64,000 bases of DNA from Phaeosaccion multiseriatum. Lineage: Eukaryota; Ochrophyta, other classes. The stretch is taken from NCBI GenBank assembly GCA_965112735.1, contig OZ218955.1:186001-250000 (forward strand), read 5' to 3'. The notes under the pieces are model-generated. The model was not told the DNA's origin, ran no database searches, and was given only the letters and a program-made list of their open reading frames with translations. Shown here one piece after another: positions 31,177 to 43,738 of this stretch. Position numbers and translations under genes: made by a program. How positions within the stretch are numbered: position 1 is the first letter of the stretch; each line of letters opens with the position of its first letter.

Positions 31177-34100
31177 ATGGAGACTGAGCGAAGGGAGAGA
31201 GGGCGAGAGCTTGCGACCTCACGCACCACAGCTCGGACGGGGAGAGAGGGCGGGGCGGGTGGAGCCCACGCCATCCACCATAAGCAAGCCCTCAAGCCCA
31301 AGTTCTTTTCCAAAAATCACTTCAGCTCTCCCTTTCAAGACGAGGACGACGATGGTACGCGAGACTTGGGTGGGGAGAACGAAGATAGGAGGGCGGGAAG
31401 GAAGGGATACGACCGAAGACGGATTCACGTACCACCCAATCCCCAAAGCCCGTGGGGCACTGCCTGACTGCCCGGCAGCCGCTATCTCGGCAACAAGTCC
31501 TATCCTTCCGTTCTTCCAGCGAGTTCACTCCCCCCTTTCCCCCTCCCCTCACTTTCCAACAACTCCTTGCAGCGGCAACCCTCAAGAAGCAGACCCGCCT
31601 CGTGATCAAGATCATCGAAGGCAAGGACCTGCTTGTCTCTGACCTCCTCACCGGCACCAGCGACCCGGTGGCCTTCGTCTCGGTCGGGCCCGCTGCCGCC
31701 GCCTCAACGCCTCTGGCATACTCCCCTACTCGGCTCGGTAAGCACAGCTAAAGAGCAGCAGCAGCAATAACACAAACATGAAGAAGGAGCAGGAGAAGAG
31801 GAGAAGGAAATGCTTGACATAAAGCCATAACTGACGGCACTGAGCCAGGCCCCAACCCCGTCTCAAGCCTTTCCTCGCCCTCGCGCCACCTGTTTGCAAG
31901 TCCTGTTGCTGCATTAGACCGTCCGTGATGTTCTCTCTATGCGGGGGTGCCGTGCGCTCTCTTCCACACCCTCCTTACGTCTCGGTGCTCCCCCTCTTCC
32001 TCACATACACTCACCCTCCTCTCCTTCTTCTTCTCCTCCACCTCTATCTCTTGGACTCTCCCCTTCTCATCCCCCACACACCCCGCCCCTCTCACATCTC
32101 TCTCCCTCTCTCTTTCCCTCTCTCTCACTCTCTCTCACACACACACTCTCTCTCTTTCTCCCTCTCCCTCTCCCTCTCTCTCTCACTAACTCTCTCTTTC
32201 TTTATCTGCCTCTCTATCTCCCTCTCTGCCCCCCCCATCTCCCTTTCCCCCCTTCAGATGCCTCTGCCGCTGCTGCGGTGCAGGGCGTCCAAAGCACCTC
32301 GACTTGTAAAGGCACAGTGGACCCCATCTGGGACCAGGAGCTCACCTTTCCCTTACTCGTCAACACCATAGAGGATATTCTAGAAGGTGGGTGGGTGAGT
32401 TGGCTCAACAGAGACAAGAGAGAGAGAGGGAGAGCTACGGAGGGGGAGAGAGAGAGATCAGAGGGAGAGGGAGAGGGAGACGAAACACAGACAGAGACCG
32501 AGACACAGACAGAGGCAGAGAAGGAGAGACACATACACAGACACCTCCCCTCAGTCCGCCAGAGCCCCCCTCCTCTTAGTCCGCCTTTATCAGCCCACCC
32601 CTCCCCTCAGTGCAGCTTCATCAGCCCTCCCCTTCTCTCAGTCCACCCCCCCTACCCTCCCTCCTGTATTCTTTCCTTGTGACCTCCTCCTCCAGCCCAA
32701 CCCCAAACAAAGCCTTCTGACCTCCTCCTCCCACCCCGAAACAAATACATCAACAGGCGCGGTGGTGATAACCCTCAAAGACGAGGATGACGAGGAAGGC
32801 CCCACAGGCGCCATTCACTACGACGACCTAGGGCAGGTGGTGATACCCCTCGAAGAGGTACTCACACTTGGCAAGGTACTGCCGAATGCCCAATCCGTGC
32901 ACCTCAGCGCCCAATGGTACGTCGTCAAGAGGACACGCGGGATGAAGAAGGTGTCTGGGCAGCTCAAGGTGTCTCTTCTTCTCTTGCTGGGGGACGATAA
33001 CGACCTCCTAGGGGGGGGCGTAACGGGGGCTGCAGGGGAGGAAGCGGACGGAGGAGCAGAGGGAGCGGGGACAGGGGGGTGGAGGGGCTGGGGAAGTGCC
33101 GGGCGAGGAAGAGGGGAGGAGGAGGGCATGTCGCCGGACGCTCGAGGTCAGGGTCCTGGGCAGTACCACTTGTCGGGGGGCAGCGGCGGTGGGCAGATGG
33201 CAGCGGATGGCAGCGGCTGGGGGAGGAGTCTCAAAGCTTGGCAGGAGGAGTATCGGCGCTGTCGGAGGGGACGGAGTACAAGTCCTGTGTCAGGGCGAGA
33301 AAGGCAAGGAGGGGGAGGAGGAGGAGGAGGAGGAGGAGGAGGAGGAGGAGGAGGAGGAGGGGGAAGGGGAAGGGGGAGGGGAAGGGGGGGTGGTGGGCCC
33401 TCAGGCGGGGGGGAGGGGGGGGAGGGGAAGACAGCAACGCGGCCCCGCTCAGCTCCGCCTGTGACCCCCCGAGCCGCCTCCAGCGACCCTTGGGGGGGGC
33501 GAGGGCAGCAGGAGCAGTTGGTGATACAACAGCAGCAGCGGCGGCAGCGACATGGCCTTGGCGACGGGTCCACAAGTAGAGGGGGAGGAGGAGGAGGAGG
33601 AGGAGGAGGAGGAGGAGGAGGAGGAGGAGGCACCGGAAGCAGCAGAAGCAGCACCAACACAGGGTTCAAGCTCAAGCCCTTGACGGCGCCGTTCCGTGTG
33701 CCTGGCAACGCACACTCAGGCATCCCGGAGTACCACTCGCCTACCCACCACACGGAGGAGATGGCACCGGACGGTAGGGGACGAGCGAGGGGGCGGGGGA
33801 AAGGGGGGGACGGCGGAGTTAGAGCTGGCGACGAGGGCCTGGAGGTGGATGTAGAACTGCCCCTGCTGCTGCCGCTGGTGACCTCGCCCACCCGTCCGGC
33901 TGAGGCTGAGGCAGAGTCGGCGTCGCTCCCCCCCGCGCAGTCGCTGCTGCCCTCGCCCTCTCTCTCTCTCTCTCCCTCCAAGGGAAGGAGTAAAAATGCA
34001 GTAGCGGCGGCGGCAGCGGCGGCAGCAGCGCATGAGAAGCTCGCCAGGATGGCAAAGAGGGCCGCTCGGGCTGATGGCAGTACGCGGGCACAGGTGGAGG

Positions 34101-37100
34101 AGGCAACCTCGCGGGGAGGACAGCGCACCACCGCAGCAGCAGCGGCAGCGGATCAGCGGTTTCGCTTGAGGCTGCTGGAGGCGTTCGAGCGATTGGCGCA
34201 CAAGGGCACTTCGATTCGAGCGGCAGGGGAACTTCGTGAGCTTATGAGGGAGGCGGACAAGGGGCAGCTTGGGCTCTTTGTGCAGACTGCACGGACTATG
34301 GATGCTGACACTACATTAGGTGAGTGGGGGGGGGGGGGAGAGGAGGAGCGGAGCATAGCTACTGCGCAGGGCAACCTTCAGTCCCTCCCTTGCCAATTGA
34401 AGGCATCGCACCGCATCCCACCACGCCCTCCTTTCCTCACTTCCCCTTTGCACCAACCAACCCTGCAGCTGAGGCCCGAGCATAAGCCGAGCACAATCAA
34501 ACCCCTCACCCTGGCCCACACCTAAGCAAGACCTCACCCTCGACACCACCCCTTGCCACCCTCCCCTCCTCCTGCTCCCCCCCCCCCCCCCCCCGTCCTT
34601 CCAGCCACCCGCAAGCGCGTGCTACGCCTGCTGGCGGTGCTGGCGTGGGAGCGAGCGGAGGAGTGCGGCACAGCGCAGACCCTCTCGAGAATCGGACACT
34701 ATGTGGAGGAGCGCCTCAAGGATGCGGACATTGCGTCGCTGCAAGACGCTTGTGCTGCGTGTATCGCCAGCCTCACGCTCTCCGCGGTACCGCACGCACA
34801 CACACACGCGCACACACACACACACCCGACAAGCAGTGGCCATAATCGCGGCCATGGAAATAGTCATGGAAACAGTGGGAAGAGTGGGAAGAGTGGTGGG
34901 GGTATTGGTGGTACGGAAGCGAAGAGAGAGAATGCGTACGATGCCCACGGCCGGCACGGAGCTGCTTACATGAATGTCATGAGTCGCTTCTTGGGCCACC
35001 TTAGAGATCAGCTGCCGAGAGTCAGGAACGCTGCGGGTGTGTGTGTGGCGAGGGGCTGTGTGTTACCGCAGAGGGAGGGGAAGGACGCGTTTATTACGCT
35101 TCAGATGGTGACCACCCTCAAGAGCGCGGATGCGGAGGAGGTGCGTGAGGAGAGGGCGAGGTGGAGGGCGGGGAGAGAGGGGAGGTGACGTGGATTGGAT
35201 TCCCATGTCGCCCCCCACCCACAGCGCCTAGTGCACGTCTGTCTTCTCTCTCTTCTTGGGGCCCATCTTCTCCTTCCTCCCCGTGCACGCGCCGTCCTTC
35301 TTTGCCCCTACACCTCTCCCTGCCCACACACCTCTACCCATACGCCCATACACCTCCACCCACACGCCCCCACACCTCTCCCTGCCCGTACTCCTCTACC
35401 CATACGCCCATACACCTCCACCCACAGGTCCGTATGCAGCTCTCCCACCTCGCACAACGCATGTCCAACAGCGCTCTCCTCGCCCCCCGGGAGACGCACT
35501 GTCTGCCCACCGGGGAAGCCCTGTTCGACCACTTCTCTCGCCCCTCGGCCCTCCGCCACTACGAGGCTTTGCAGAGCGCGTCAGAGCTCGGCCTGCTGCC
35601 CCGGGGGTGGAAGGTTCGACCCTTCCCTCAGGCCAGTTTGGAACGGTCCCTGGCGTGTCAGGCATTGCATAGAACAGGGCTCAGTGCGAAGGGGGAGGAG
35701 GTGCTGGTGCTGCTGTTAGAGGCGCTTGACTCACATCAAACGGGTGAGTAAGGCAGTGAAGGCGTTATCGTGTGTTGAGAGGTCACTCACTTACTGGCGG
35801 TGAAGGAGTTGGCGAGTCCCACTCTTTCAGGTACAAGTCGCTTGCTCACTTACTCACTCACTCACTCACTTACTCACTCACTCACTCACTCACTCACTCA
35901 CTCACTCACTTCTGTCCGCTTCCACCCCCCATGCACTGCCATCCATCCATCCACTGCCATCCATCCATCCACTGCCATCCCAGTCGGCACGAAGCACGCC
36001 TTGCTGGACGCTATCACTGGGATGGTGGAGCAAGCCGTCGCAGCGGCAGAAGAGGGCGACAGCACCCTCGTCCTACTCATCTCGTCCGTCCTGCTTGCCA
36101 TTGTGCACCGCTGCGTCGCCGTGCTGCGGGACGTCGGAGGGGAAACCACCAAACTCTCCATCGCAGTAGGAGGAGAAGCAGCAGGGGGTGGAGGGAGAGG
36201 AGGAGGAGGAGGAGGAGGAGGAGGAGGAGGAGGAGGAGGAGGAGGGGGGGGGGGGGGGGAGGAGGGGCAGTAGAAATAGGAGGAGGAGTGGCGGGGGGCT
36301 GGTGGAAAGGACGTGCCGCGGCGTGCAGGACTCTGCTTGCTTTGGTGCGGGTGCGTGCGTTGTCGGCAGAGTTGCTCGCGATGAAGCCCACCACAGTCCT
36401 GACACCCCTGAAGGAGGCGCGTAGAGACGGCGTTAGGGAGGTACGCGAGGCAGCGACGGAGGCCTACAACGCCTACAGAGGCCTTTATGGGGAGACGTGG
36501 GACGAGGCGAGGGGAGGGCATGGATACCACGGTGGGCGTGGTGTGCTAGGAGGTAGAGGAGGAGGCGGAGGAGGTAGAGGAGGAGGAGGAGGAGGAGGAG
36601 GAGGAGGAGGAGGAGGAGGAGGAGGAGGAGGAGGAGGAGGAGGAGGAGGAGGAGGAGGAGGAGGAGGAGGAGGAGGAGGAGGAGGAGGAGGAGGAGGAGG
36701 AGGAGGAGGAGGAGGAGGAGGAGGAGGAGGAGGAGGAGGAGGAGGGAAGGGTGGGGTGAGGAACCCGAGAGTGGCCATCGGGGCGGCGAAGAGCGCGGCT
36801 CGGGAAGCGGTGATTAATCGAAAGAGGAGGAAGTTGATGAAAGACGAAGAGGAGGAGGAGAAGGAGAACAAGAAGAAGGGAAAGGAGAAGGACGAAGCGG
36901 GAGAAGGGGGGTGGGAGAGAGGGAAGGAGGGGGTGGACGAGAAGCACAGGTGGGAAGTCGACGTGAGGCCCAAAGACCTGAGAAAGCTAGCGGAATTGAC
37001 GGGCGGCGCGGAGGGGCAAGACCACAAGGAGGAGGAGGAGGAGGAGGAGGAGGAGGAGGAGGAGGAGGAGGAGGAGGAGGAGGAGGAGGAGGAGGAGGAG

Positions 37101-40100
37101 GAGGAGGAGGAGGAGGAGGAGGAGGAGGAGGAGGAGAAGGAGGAGGAGGCAGAGGAAGAGGGGGGGGATGAGGGGGAGGAGAAGGAGAAGGAGAACAAGA
37201 AACACACCAAGAAGAAGAGCAAGAAGAGCAAGAAGATGAAGGAGAAGGAGAAGGAGGACAAGAAGGAGGAAGACGAGGACGAAGACGAGGAGGAGGAAGA
37301 CGACGAGGACGACGAGAAGGAGGATGATAAGGAGGGGGAGGAGCAGGGAGGGGGGAGGCGAAGGGGGCACAGGGGCAGGATGGGCAGGAACGGCAGGAAG
37401 GGCGACAAGGGGGAAAGTGCCCCAGCGGCTACTGTCGGAGCGACGGCGACAGCGCTGGCGACGGCGGGAGAGTGGCCCAAAAAAAGTTTGACCAACAGCA
37501 ACGTGAGCCCCAGAGCGAAGCGCGACAGACGAGGGCTGGCGACGGAAGGAATGACCAACATGACCGGCACCAGCCCCAGAGCGAAGCGAGGCAAGCGAGC
37601 GCGTCGTGGGAGGTCCTTGTGCAAGTCTCCAAGAGAGGGTAGGGGAGAGGGTAGGGGAGAGGGTAGGGGAGAGGGTAGGGGAGAGGGTAGGGGAGAGGGT
37701 AGGGGAGAGGGTAGGGGAGAGGGTAGGGGGGGGAAGAAGAGGGGGAGAGCAGCGGGGTGGAGCCCAGAGGAGGAGGGGGGGGATGAGGAGGAAGGGGAGC
37801 AGGAGGAGGAGGGGGGCCATGAGGAGGACAGCGACGGAGAGAGCCTCTTTTGGAGACGGCCGCTGCCGAGAGGGGGAGGGGGCGGGGATGAGAGCAGTCC
37901 TCCACCTCCACGAGAGCAGCCGCGGGCGCCCTCCGCCGCTGTATCACCAACTGCTGTATCAGCAACTGCGGCTGCTCCTCCTGCTGCTGCTACTGCCTCA
38001 CCAACCGCGGCTACCGCTGTATCACCAACAGCATCACGACTTCCTGTGGCTGCTGGTGATGTATCACCAACTGCGACTGTGGCGGCTCCTCCTCCGAAGG
38101 CCAGCGCCGGCCAGATGAAAGGCGAAGGCGGTGACGACGCTACAGTTGGCGTCGACCGAAGCTCCAACAGGAAGAGCGGGAAGGAGACAGCGACGGAGAG
38201 GAGGAGAGGGAGAGGAAGGGACAGCGAGCGAGACGCAGGATCAGGGTCAGGGTCAGGGTCGGAGTCGGAGCAGCGGAAGGGGAGCCGAAGCCGCCATAGA
38301 CAGGCGAAGAGAGAGGCTCTACTCACAAGTGGGGGGGAGGAGGGGGAGGGGGAGGGGGAGGGGGGGAAGGAGGGTGATGACGATGATGCTGAGGGTTGGA
38401 GTAGCGCGGAGGAGAGTGTGAGAAGGACCAGGCGGGATGGTACTGGACGGCGCTTGAAGCAATCGCCTGGCAGAGGTCAAGCGAGGGGTCACGCAAGGAA
38501 GACCGCCGGGAGGGAGAAGAAGAAAGTGAAGAGGGCGGAGAAGGAGGAGACGGAGGAAGAGGAAGAGGAAGAAGAGGAAGAGGAGAAGAGTATGAGGAGG
38601 AAGCGGTGCAAGAAGAAGGAGGAGGACAAGAACAAGAACAACAAGAAGACGACGAAGAAAAAGAACAAAAAGAAGAAAAGGAAGGAGGAGGAGGAGGAGG
38701 AGGAGGAGGAGGAGGAGGAGGAGCACAAGAGGAAGCAGAACAGTAGGCAGAACAAGAAAAACAAGAGGGAGAAGCAGGAGGAGACGGAGGAGGAGGAAGA
38801 GGAGGAAGAGGAGGAAGAGGAGAAGAATATGAATAGGAAGCGGTGCAAGAAGAAGGAGGAGGACGAGAACAACAAAAACAAGAAGACGACGAAGAACAAG
38901 AACAAAAAGAAGAAAAGGAAGGAGGCGGAGGAGGAGGAGGAGGAGGAGGAGGAGGAGGAGGAGGAGGAGGAGGAGGAGGAGGAGGAGGAGGAGGAGGAGG
39001 AGGAGGAGGAGGAGGAGGAGGAGGAGGAGGAGGAGGAGGAGGAGGAGGAGGAGGAGGAGGAGGAGGAGGAGGAGGAGGAGGAGGAGGAGGAGGAGGAGGA
39101 GGAGGAGGAGGAGGAGGAGGAGGAGGAGGAGGAGGAGGAGGAGGAGGAGGAGGAGGAGGAGGAGGAGGAGGAGGAGAGGGAGGAGAGGGAGGAGAGGGAG
39201 GATGAGAAAGGGGATGCGCAAGAGCAGGAGCCAGCGGCGGCGTTAGAGAATGACCACAGAGGGAATCACAGAAGGAAGGCTAAGAAAAAGACGAAAGGAG
39301 GAGGTAACGGCGACGAAGTCAAGAAGAGGAAAGGAGGGGTTAACGAGACGAAAGGAGGGGTTAACGAGACGAAAGGAGTGGTTCACGGTGACGAAAGGGC
39401 GCAGAAGAGGGAGAGCAAGGAGAAGGGTGGTGATGGAAGAAAGACGGTGGGAGAGATGGTCATAGGAGAGAGAGGCAGGAGAGAAGAGGAGGAGAAAGCG
39501 CGGCTTGACCAAGAAGAAGTCGACGAGAAAGAGGAGGAGGTAGCCAAGAAAGAAGAGAGGGAGAGGGGGGGAGACGAGGATGACGAGGGGGAGAAGGAGG
39601 ACCAGGAGGAGGAGGAGGAGGAGGAGGAGGAGGAGGAGGAGAAGAAGAAGAAGAAGAAGGAGGAGGAGGAGGAGGAGGAGGAGGAGGAGGAGGAGGAGAA
39701 GAAGAAGAAGAAGAAGGAGGAGGAGGGAGAGAGGGAGACGGATGCCTCCGATGGCAACCGACGCAAGAGCTCAACTCGCAGCCCTATCAGCCACGTGGCA
39801 GGAACAGTAAGTAGAGCAAGCTTGCACCTTGATGGCAATAGAGCAAGCTTGCAACAGCCCGACGGTGAGAGACGGTTTGATGGTGGCAACGAGGGGGAAG
39901 GGCTTGAGAAGGAGGGGCGACGAGGCATGGAGGTAGACAAGCGAGAGGAGGAGGAGGAGGGGAAGGACGGTCTCCGAGCCGAGGAGGAGGAGCACAAGGA
40001 CGAGACCATCGATGGCCCTGCCTCTGTGCCCCAGTGGGATGGGAAGAAGGGAAAGAGGGGCTCATCGTCCTCATCATCAGCACAGGAGAACTTGCTGAGC

Positions 40101-43100
40101 CCCCTTGGGAAGAAGGGGAAGAGGGGCTCAGTACAGGAACAATTGCTGACATCCACGCTGAGCTCCACGTCTCCGCTCACCGCACGAGAGGACGACCACC
40201 GAGGATATGAAAGCGGGGATACCGCTGTATCACCAACTGCTGCTGCTGGGGCTTCTACTGCTGCTGGCGAGGATCATATGGCTGGTGACGGGGGTGAGGC
40301 TGGTGAACTGGGGCGTGCACCCCCGGGGTCGTCTCCCCCTGGGTCTTTCCCCCCTGGGACTCCTCTCCCACAGGTCGTATCCGCACGGTCTGATACTCAT
40401 ACTGGTACAGGTGTAGACAAAGGCAGAGAGGAGGAGAGAGACAGAGACAGAGACAGAGACGGAGCCAAGCTCCAGAGCCAACAGGATAGCGTTGCTGATG
40501 AAGGCACTGCGAAGAGTCGAGCCGACAACGCTCGAGGACAGACACGGAAGGAGAGGAAGGAGGAGCAAGACCAAAAAAGAATGGAGAAGGCGGAGGACAA
40601 GCGGCAGAAGGGGGAGGAGGTGCCGGGAGAGGAGAAGGAGGGGCAGCAGGTGGAGGAAGAGAACAAGCAGGAGAAGCAAAGGAAGAGGGAGAAGGAGAAA
40701 GAGGAGAAGGCGGAGCAGCAGCAGCAGGAGGAGGAGCAGCAGCAGGAGGTGCAGCAGGAGGGGCAGAAGGAGGAGGAGGGGCTGCAGGAGAAAGAAGAGA
40801 AGAAGGACGAGAAGAAGCAGAGGAAGAGGAAGAGGGAGAAGGAGAAGGAGAAGGAGAAGGATGCGGAGACGGAGGAGGAGGGGAGGGGTGGGGAGGGCGA
40901 GAAAGGCGAAGAGGCAACTGCGGAGGAGGAGGAGGAGGAGGAGGAGGAGGAGGGCGACAGGCTTGTGGAGTTTTACGGTGCTGAGGGGCGGCAAGGTGGC
41001 GACGAATCGACACCCCCATCACCTCTCGAAGCCCCTCGGGAGCCCAAGCTCAAGCACGAGCCCAAGCCTAAGCACGAGCCCAAGCCTAAGCGCCGAAAGG
41101 ATATGACGAGTGCGAAGAGTGCGAAAAGTGCGAAGAGTGCGAAGAGTGGGAAGCGGAAGCGGAGCCCGGCTACAGGCTCAGCAACAGGCTCAACAACAGG
41201 CTCAGCAACTGGGACGGCAGCAGGGACGGCAGAACGCGAGTCTGCCCCAGAAGCCGACATTCCAACCCCAGGGTCAGGGTCAGGGTCAGGGTCAAGGTCA
41301 GGGTCAGGGTCAGGGTCAGGGTCAGGGTCAGGGTCAGGGTCAGGGTCAGGGTCAGCGCGAGGGCCAGGGTTAAGGAGAAAGGTGGCGGAAGAGCAAGAGA
41401 AGGAGAAGGAGAAGGGGGGAGAGGAGAAAAAGAAAGAGGAGGGGAAGGAGGACGAGGAGGAGGATGACAGCAGCGGCCGCGGAATGGGCGCACCTGTGGA
41501 GGCGGTTCGGCTCCTGCGGCAGCTCGGGGACAAGGCCGACTGTCTGCAGGAGGGACTCCGGGGGCTCTCGCAGCGGATGGAGGGCATGGGGGACCAGTTG
41601 GTGATACAGCATCAGCAGCATCGGCAGGAGCAGCAGGAGTTGGTGATACAGAAGCAGAGGCAGCAGCGCACGGCGGGTGCTACCAAAGCGGGTACTGCCA
41701 AATGTGACACTCTCCCATCTGCGAAGGGGCGGCAGTTGGTGATACAGCAGCAGACTGTGCCCTGTGATGATGTCCTTGGTGGGGGCATGGATGACGACGC
41801 AGAGACCCGCCGGCAGAACAGCCACGGTCACGATCAGGGCCAGGGCCAGGGTCAGTGCCGGGGTCGGGCTCAGGGTGAGGGTAAGGATATGAGTAACACC
41901 AAGAAGAAGGCTCAGATTCGGAGCCAGGCTGAGCTTCATCATCAGGGCAGGGGCAAGGGGAAGGGACGGAGGAAGGGTGAGGGGAAGGGTGAGGGGAAGG
42001 GCCACCACCAGCAGAATCAGGCCGAGCTTCATGATGAGAATGGTCGGCGTCAGGCTCAAGGCCATGCTCAGAGCAAGGGTCAGGGTCACACTCGGAGCCA
42101 GGGGGGCGGCAATGGTGTCGTCGCGAGGGAGACGAGAGGGAGGCAACCGAAGGGCAGTACGTCACCACCACCATCTTCGCTGAGGGTAAGTCAGCGAAAC
42201 GGCAGCAGGTCAACATCGCCAAGGCAGCGGAACGGCAGCAGATCGCCATCACCATCACCATCACCACCAGCATCGCCCACGAGGGCAAAGCAGCGTAGGG
42301 GCGGCAGAGCACCATCATCATCATCACCACCACCATTATCATCTCCACCACACTCTCGTGCCCGCCCCTCTCGCAACCCCTCTGGCGGCCCATCTAGCGG
42401 CGGAGGCCCTCTGTGGCAAGAGGTGGCAGGCAGGCTACGCTCTGGGGACATCGAAGGGGCGTTCCACTGCACACTGGAAGAGGGGGACGAGAGGCAGCTG
42501 CTGTGGCTCATGCGTAAAGTGGGGCCCGAAGTCAGCCTCAGCAGGGAGGCAAGCCTCGGGCCGATGAGTCAGTGTCGCGCCAGAGGATTGGCTGGCCTCT
42601 TATCGTCACAGTCGGCGAGGACGTTGAAGAGGAGGAGGGGGGGGGGGAGGAGGGAGCGCCGCGCCGCTTCCCCTGACGAGAGGGAGGAAGAGCGCGACTT
42701 CGTTTACTTCTCGAAGCGTTTGTCCAAGACGGCGCCTTCGTCTCAAGACCTGCGGCGTCAGCAGCGACAACAGAGCCCAAGCCGAGGAGAGGGAGAGGGC
42801 AAGAGTTTCCGACTGAAGGAGGAGACCGGCCGTGGCAGGGGTCGCAGTGGCAAAGGTGACAGCAGGCGGAGGGGGAAGTACGCACAGACTGCTCCTGGGG
42901 GAGCGAGAGAGGCCCGCCCTTCCTCCGCCTCGCCCAAACGGCAGCAGCGTCCCCGCCACGGGAGGCTGGGTATGGCGACGCGAGCTCGGCTGTACCACCA
43001 ACTGGCGCGGCTGCTGGCGGCGAGGCTGTATGAGGATTACATCCTTCCGTGGGTGTTCTGTCTGGTGCGGCACGGAGAGGCAAGCCTGCTGCCCCGGGGT

Positions 43101-43586
43101 GTGCGCGTGGACCTCGCTGCTGCCCTGCACACGCTCTCGGCCTACCCCACCGAGGGGGGCCTGCTCGCGGCCCGGCTGCGACCACATCTGACGAGTATGC
43201 AGGGGCGAAGGGGGAGAGGAGGAGGAGGAGGAGGAGTAGGAGGAGGAGACAAGGAGCTTCGTTTCCACTTCTACGTGAACAGTGGCGAGGAGGAGGGTGA
43301 GGCGTACCGTGAGGCCGCCCACGGCTACGACGACTACGAATACGACAGCTTCACAGACGGCGACGACGACGACGACGAAGATGAAGACGAGGAGGAGGAG
43401 GGGGAGGAGGAGGAGCACCGCCACCGCATGCGCCATTCCGAGGAGGGCGGACAGCACTCATCCTCTAGGGTGACAAGAAGAGCCGGCCGTGGCACTCGCA
43501 CGCAAGGCACGCACGGCCACAAGGCTGAGCCTGAGGCCCTTCCCCGTGGCCGTCGCACAGTCGCACAGTCGCACAGTCGGCGCTGA
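31177..43586 (+). CDS. C2-domain + TORTIFOLIA1/SPIRAL2-like microtubule-associated protein, giant low-complexity form
   Basis: Exons 31177-31354, 31573-31737, 32258-32386, 32757-34319, 34605-35140, 35428-35743, 35984-36187 and 36280-43586 sum to 10398 nt, about 3465 residues. Exons 2-4 encode a C2 domain (TRLVIKIIEGKDLL, GTVDPIWDQELTF, VVITLKDEDD). From the end of exon 4 through the start of exon 8 come HEAT/TOG-type repeats (RLRLLEAFERLAHKGTSIRA, TRKRVLRLLAVLAWE, GWWKGRAAACRTLLAL) like those of plant SPIRAL2. The C-terminus has the matching family module (GDIEGAFHCTLEEGDERQLL, RKVGPEV; about 42440-43190). About 1900 residues of poly-Gly, poly-Glu and Lys/Glu sequence lie between. The likely role is binding and stabilising microtubules at membranes. 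The junction 36187/36280 is doubtful: either a purine-rich mini-intron or a poly-G length error. Confidence 0.72.
33312..33363 (+). repeat. (GGA)n coding repeat, poly-Gly
   Basis: GGA units inside the fourth exon of the C2/SPIRAL2-like gene are read as glycine. A second run lies at 33580-33632. Confidence 0.88.
36188..36279 (+). other. Frame-shift zone in poly-GGA/poly-G: mini-intron or assembly indel
   Basis: The TOG-like reading frame before this point is codon phase 1 and the one after it is phase 0. The interval is GGA repeats plus a run of about 16 G. A 92-base intron (GTGGAG...AATAG) restores the frame but lacks a pyrimidine tract; a one-base change in the G run would do the same. Confidence 0.55.
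36560..36745 (+). repeat. (GGA)n coding repeat, about 60 Gly codons
   Basis: An uninterrupted GGA array is read as glycine in the main frame of the C2/SPIRAL2-like gene. Confidence 0.9.
37027..37138 (+). repeat. (GAG)n coding repeat, poly-Glu
   Basis: The same trinucleotide family is read one register over, giving about 37 Glu codons. Confidence 0.9.
37637..37727 (+). repeat. 12-bp coding tandem repeat (Gly-Glu-Gly-Arg)n
   Basis: Eight or so copies of GAGGGTAGGGGA are in frame. Confidence 0.9.
38932..39176 (+). repeat. (GAG)n coding repeat, about 80 consecutive Glu codons
   Basis: This is the longest pure trinucleotide run in the window. It is in frame with the C-terminal SPIRAL2-like module, and on the - strand it gives a meaningless poly-Leu or poly-Ser frame. 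Confidence 0.92.
41270..41356 (+). repeat. (TCAGGG)n coding hexamer repeat (Ser-Gly)n
   Basis: About fourteen GGGTCA hexamers are read as alternating Gly and Ser. The same hexamer recurs at 38238-38260 and, in the opposite orientation, at 59468-59575. Confidence 0.9.
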
Positions 43587-43619
43587 CAGCGGCGGCGATG
43601 GTTCCTCGCTTAGCCTCCG

Positions 43620-43738
43620 CAGTGCACTCAGCCACGCCGCAGTCAACCACGCCGCAGTCAGTCACGCCAAGATCAGCCACGCCACGATCAGCCACGCCAA
43701 GATGAGTCACGCCAAGATGAGTCACGCCAAGATCAGCG
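43620..43738 (+). repeat. 15-bp tandem repeat (CACGCCAAGATCAGC-type)
   Basis: About eight degenerate copies alternating CGCCGCAGTCA, CGCCAAGATCA and CGCCAAGATGA lie just after the stop codon of the C2/SPIRAL2-like gene. They are copied at 47480-47592 in unit 2. Confidence 0.85.

Noticed and set aside
36485-38326. 613-residue - strand open frame rich in Ser and Pro
   Set aside because: Antisense of the GGA/GAG coding repeats; no domain, and the + strand frame joins to recognisable SPIRAL2-like modules.
38319-39221. Poly-Leu - strand open frame resembling a membrane protein
   Set aside because: Purely the complement of the (GAG)n array.
43334-43558. Independent small genes around the 3' end of the C2/SPIRAL2-like gene and their copies near 47200
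   Set aside because: These are shadow frames of the C-terminal coding segment and its duplicated fragment.
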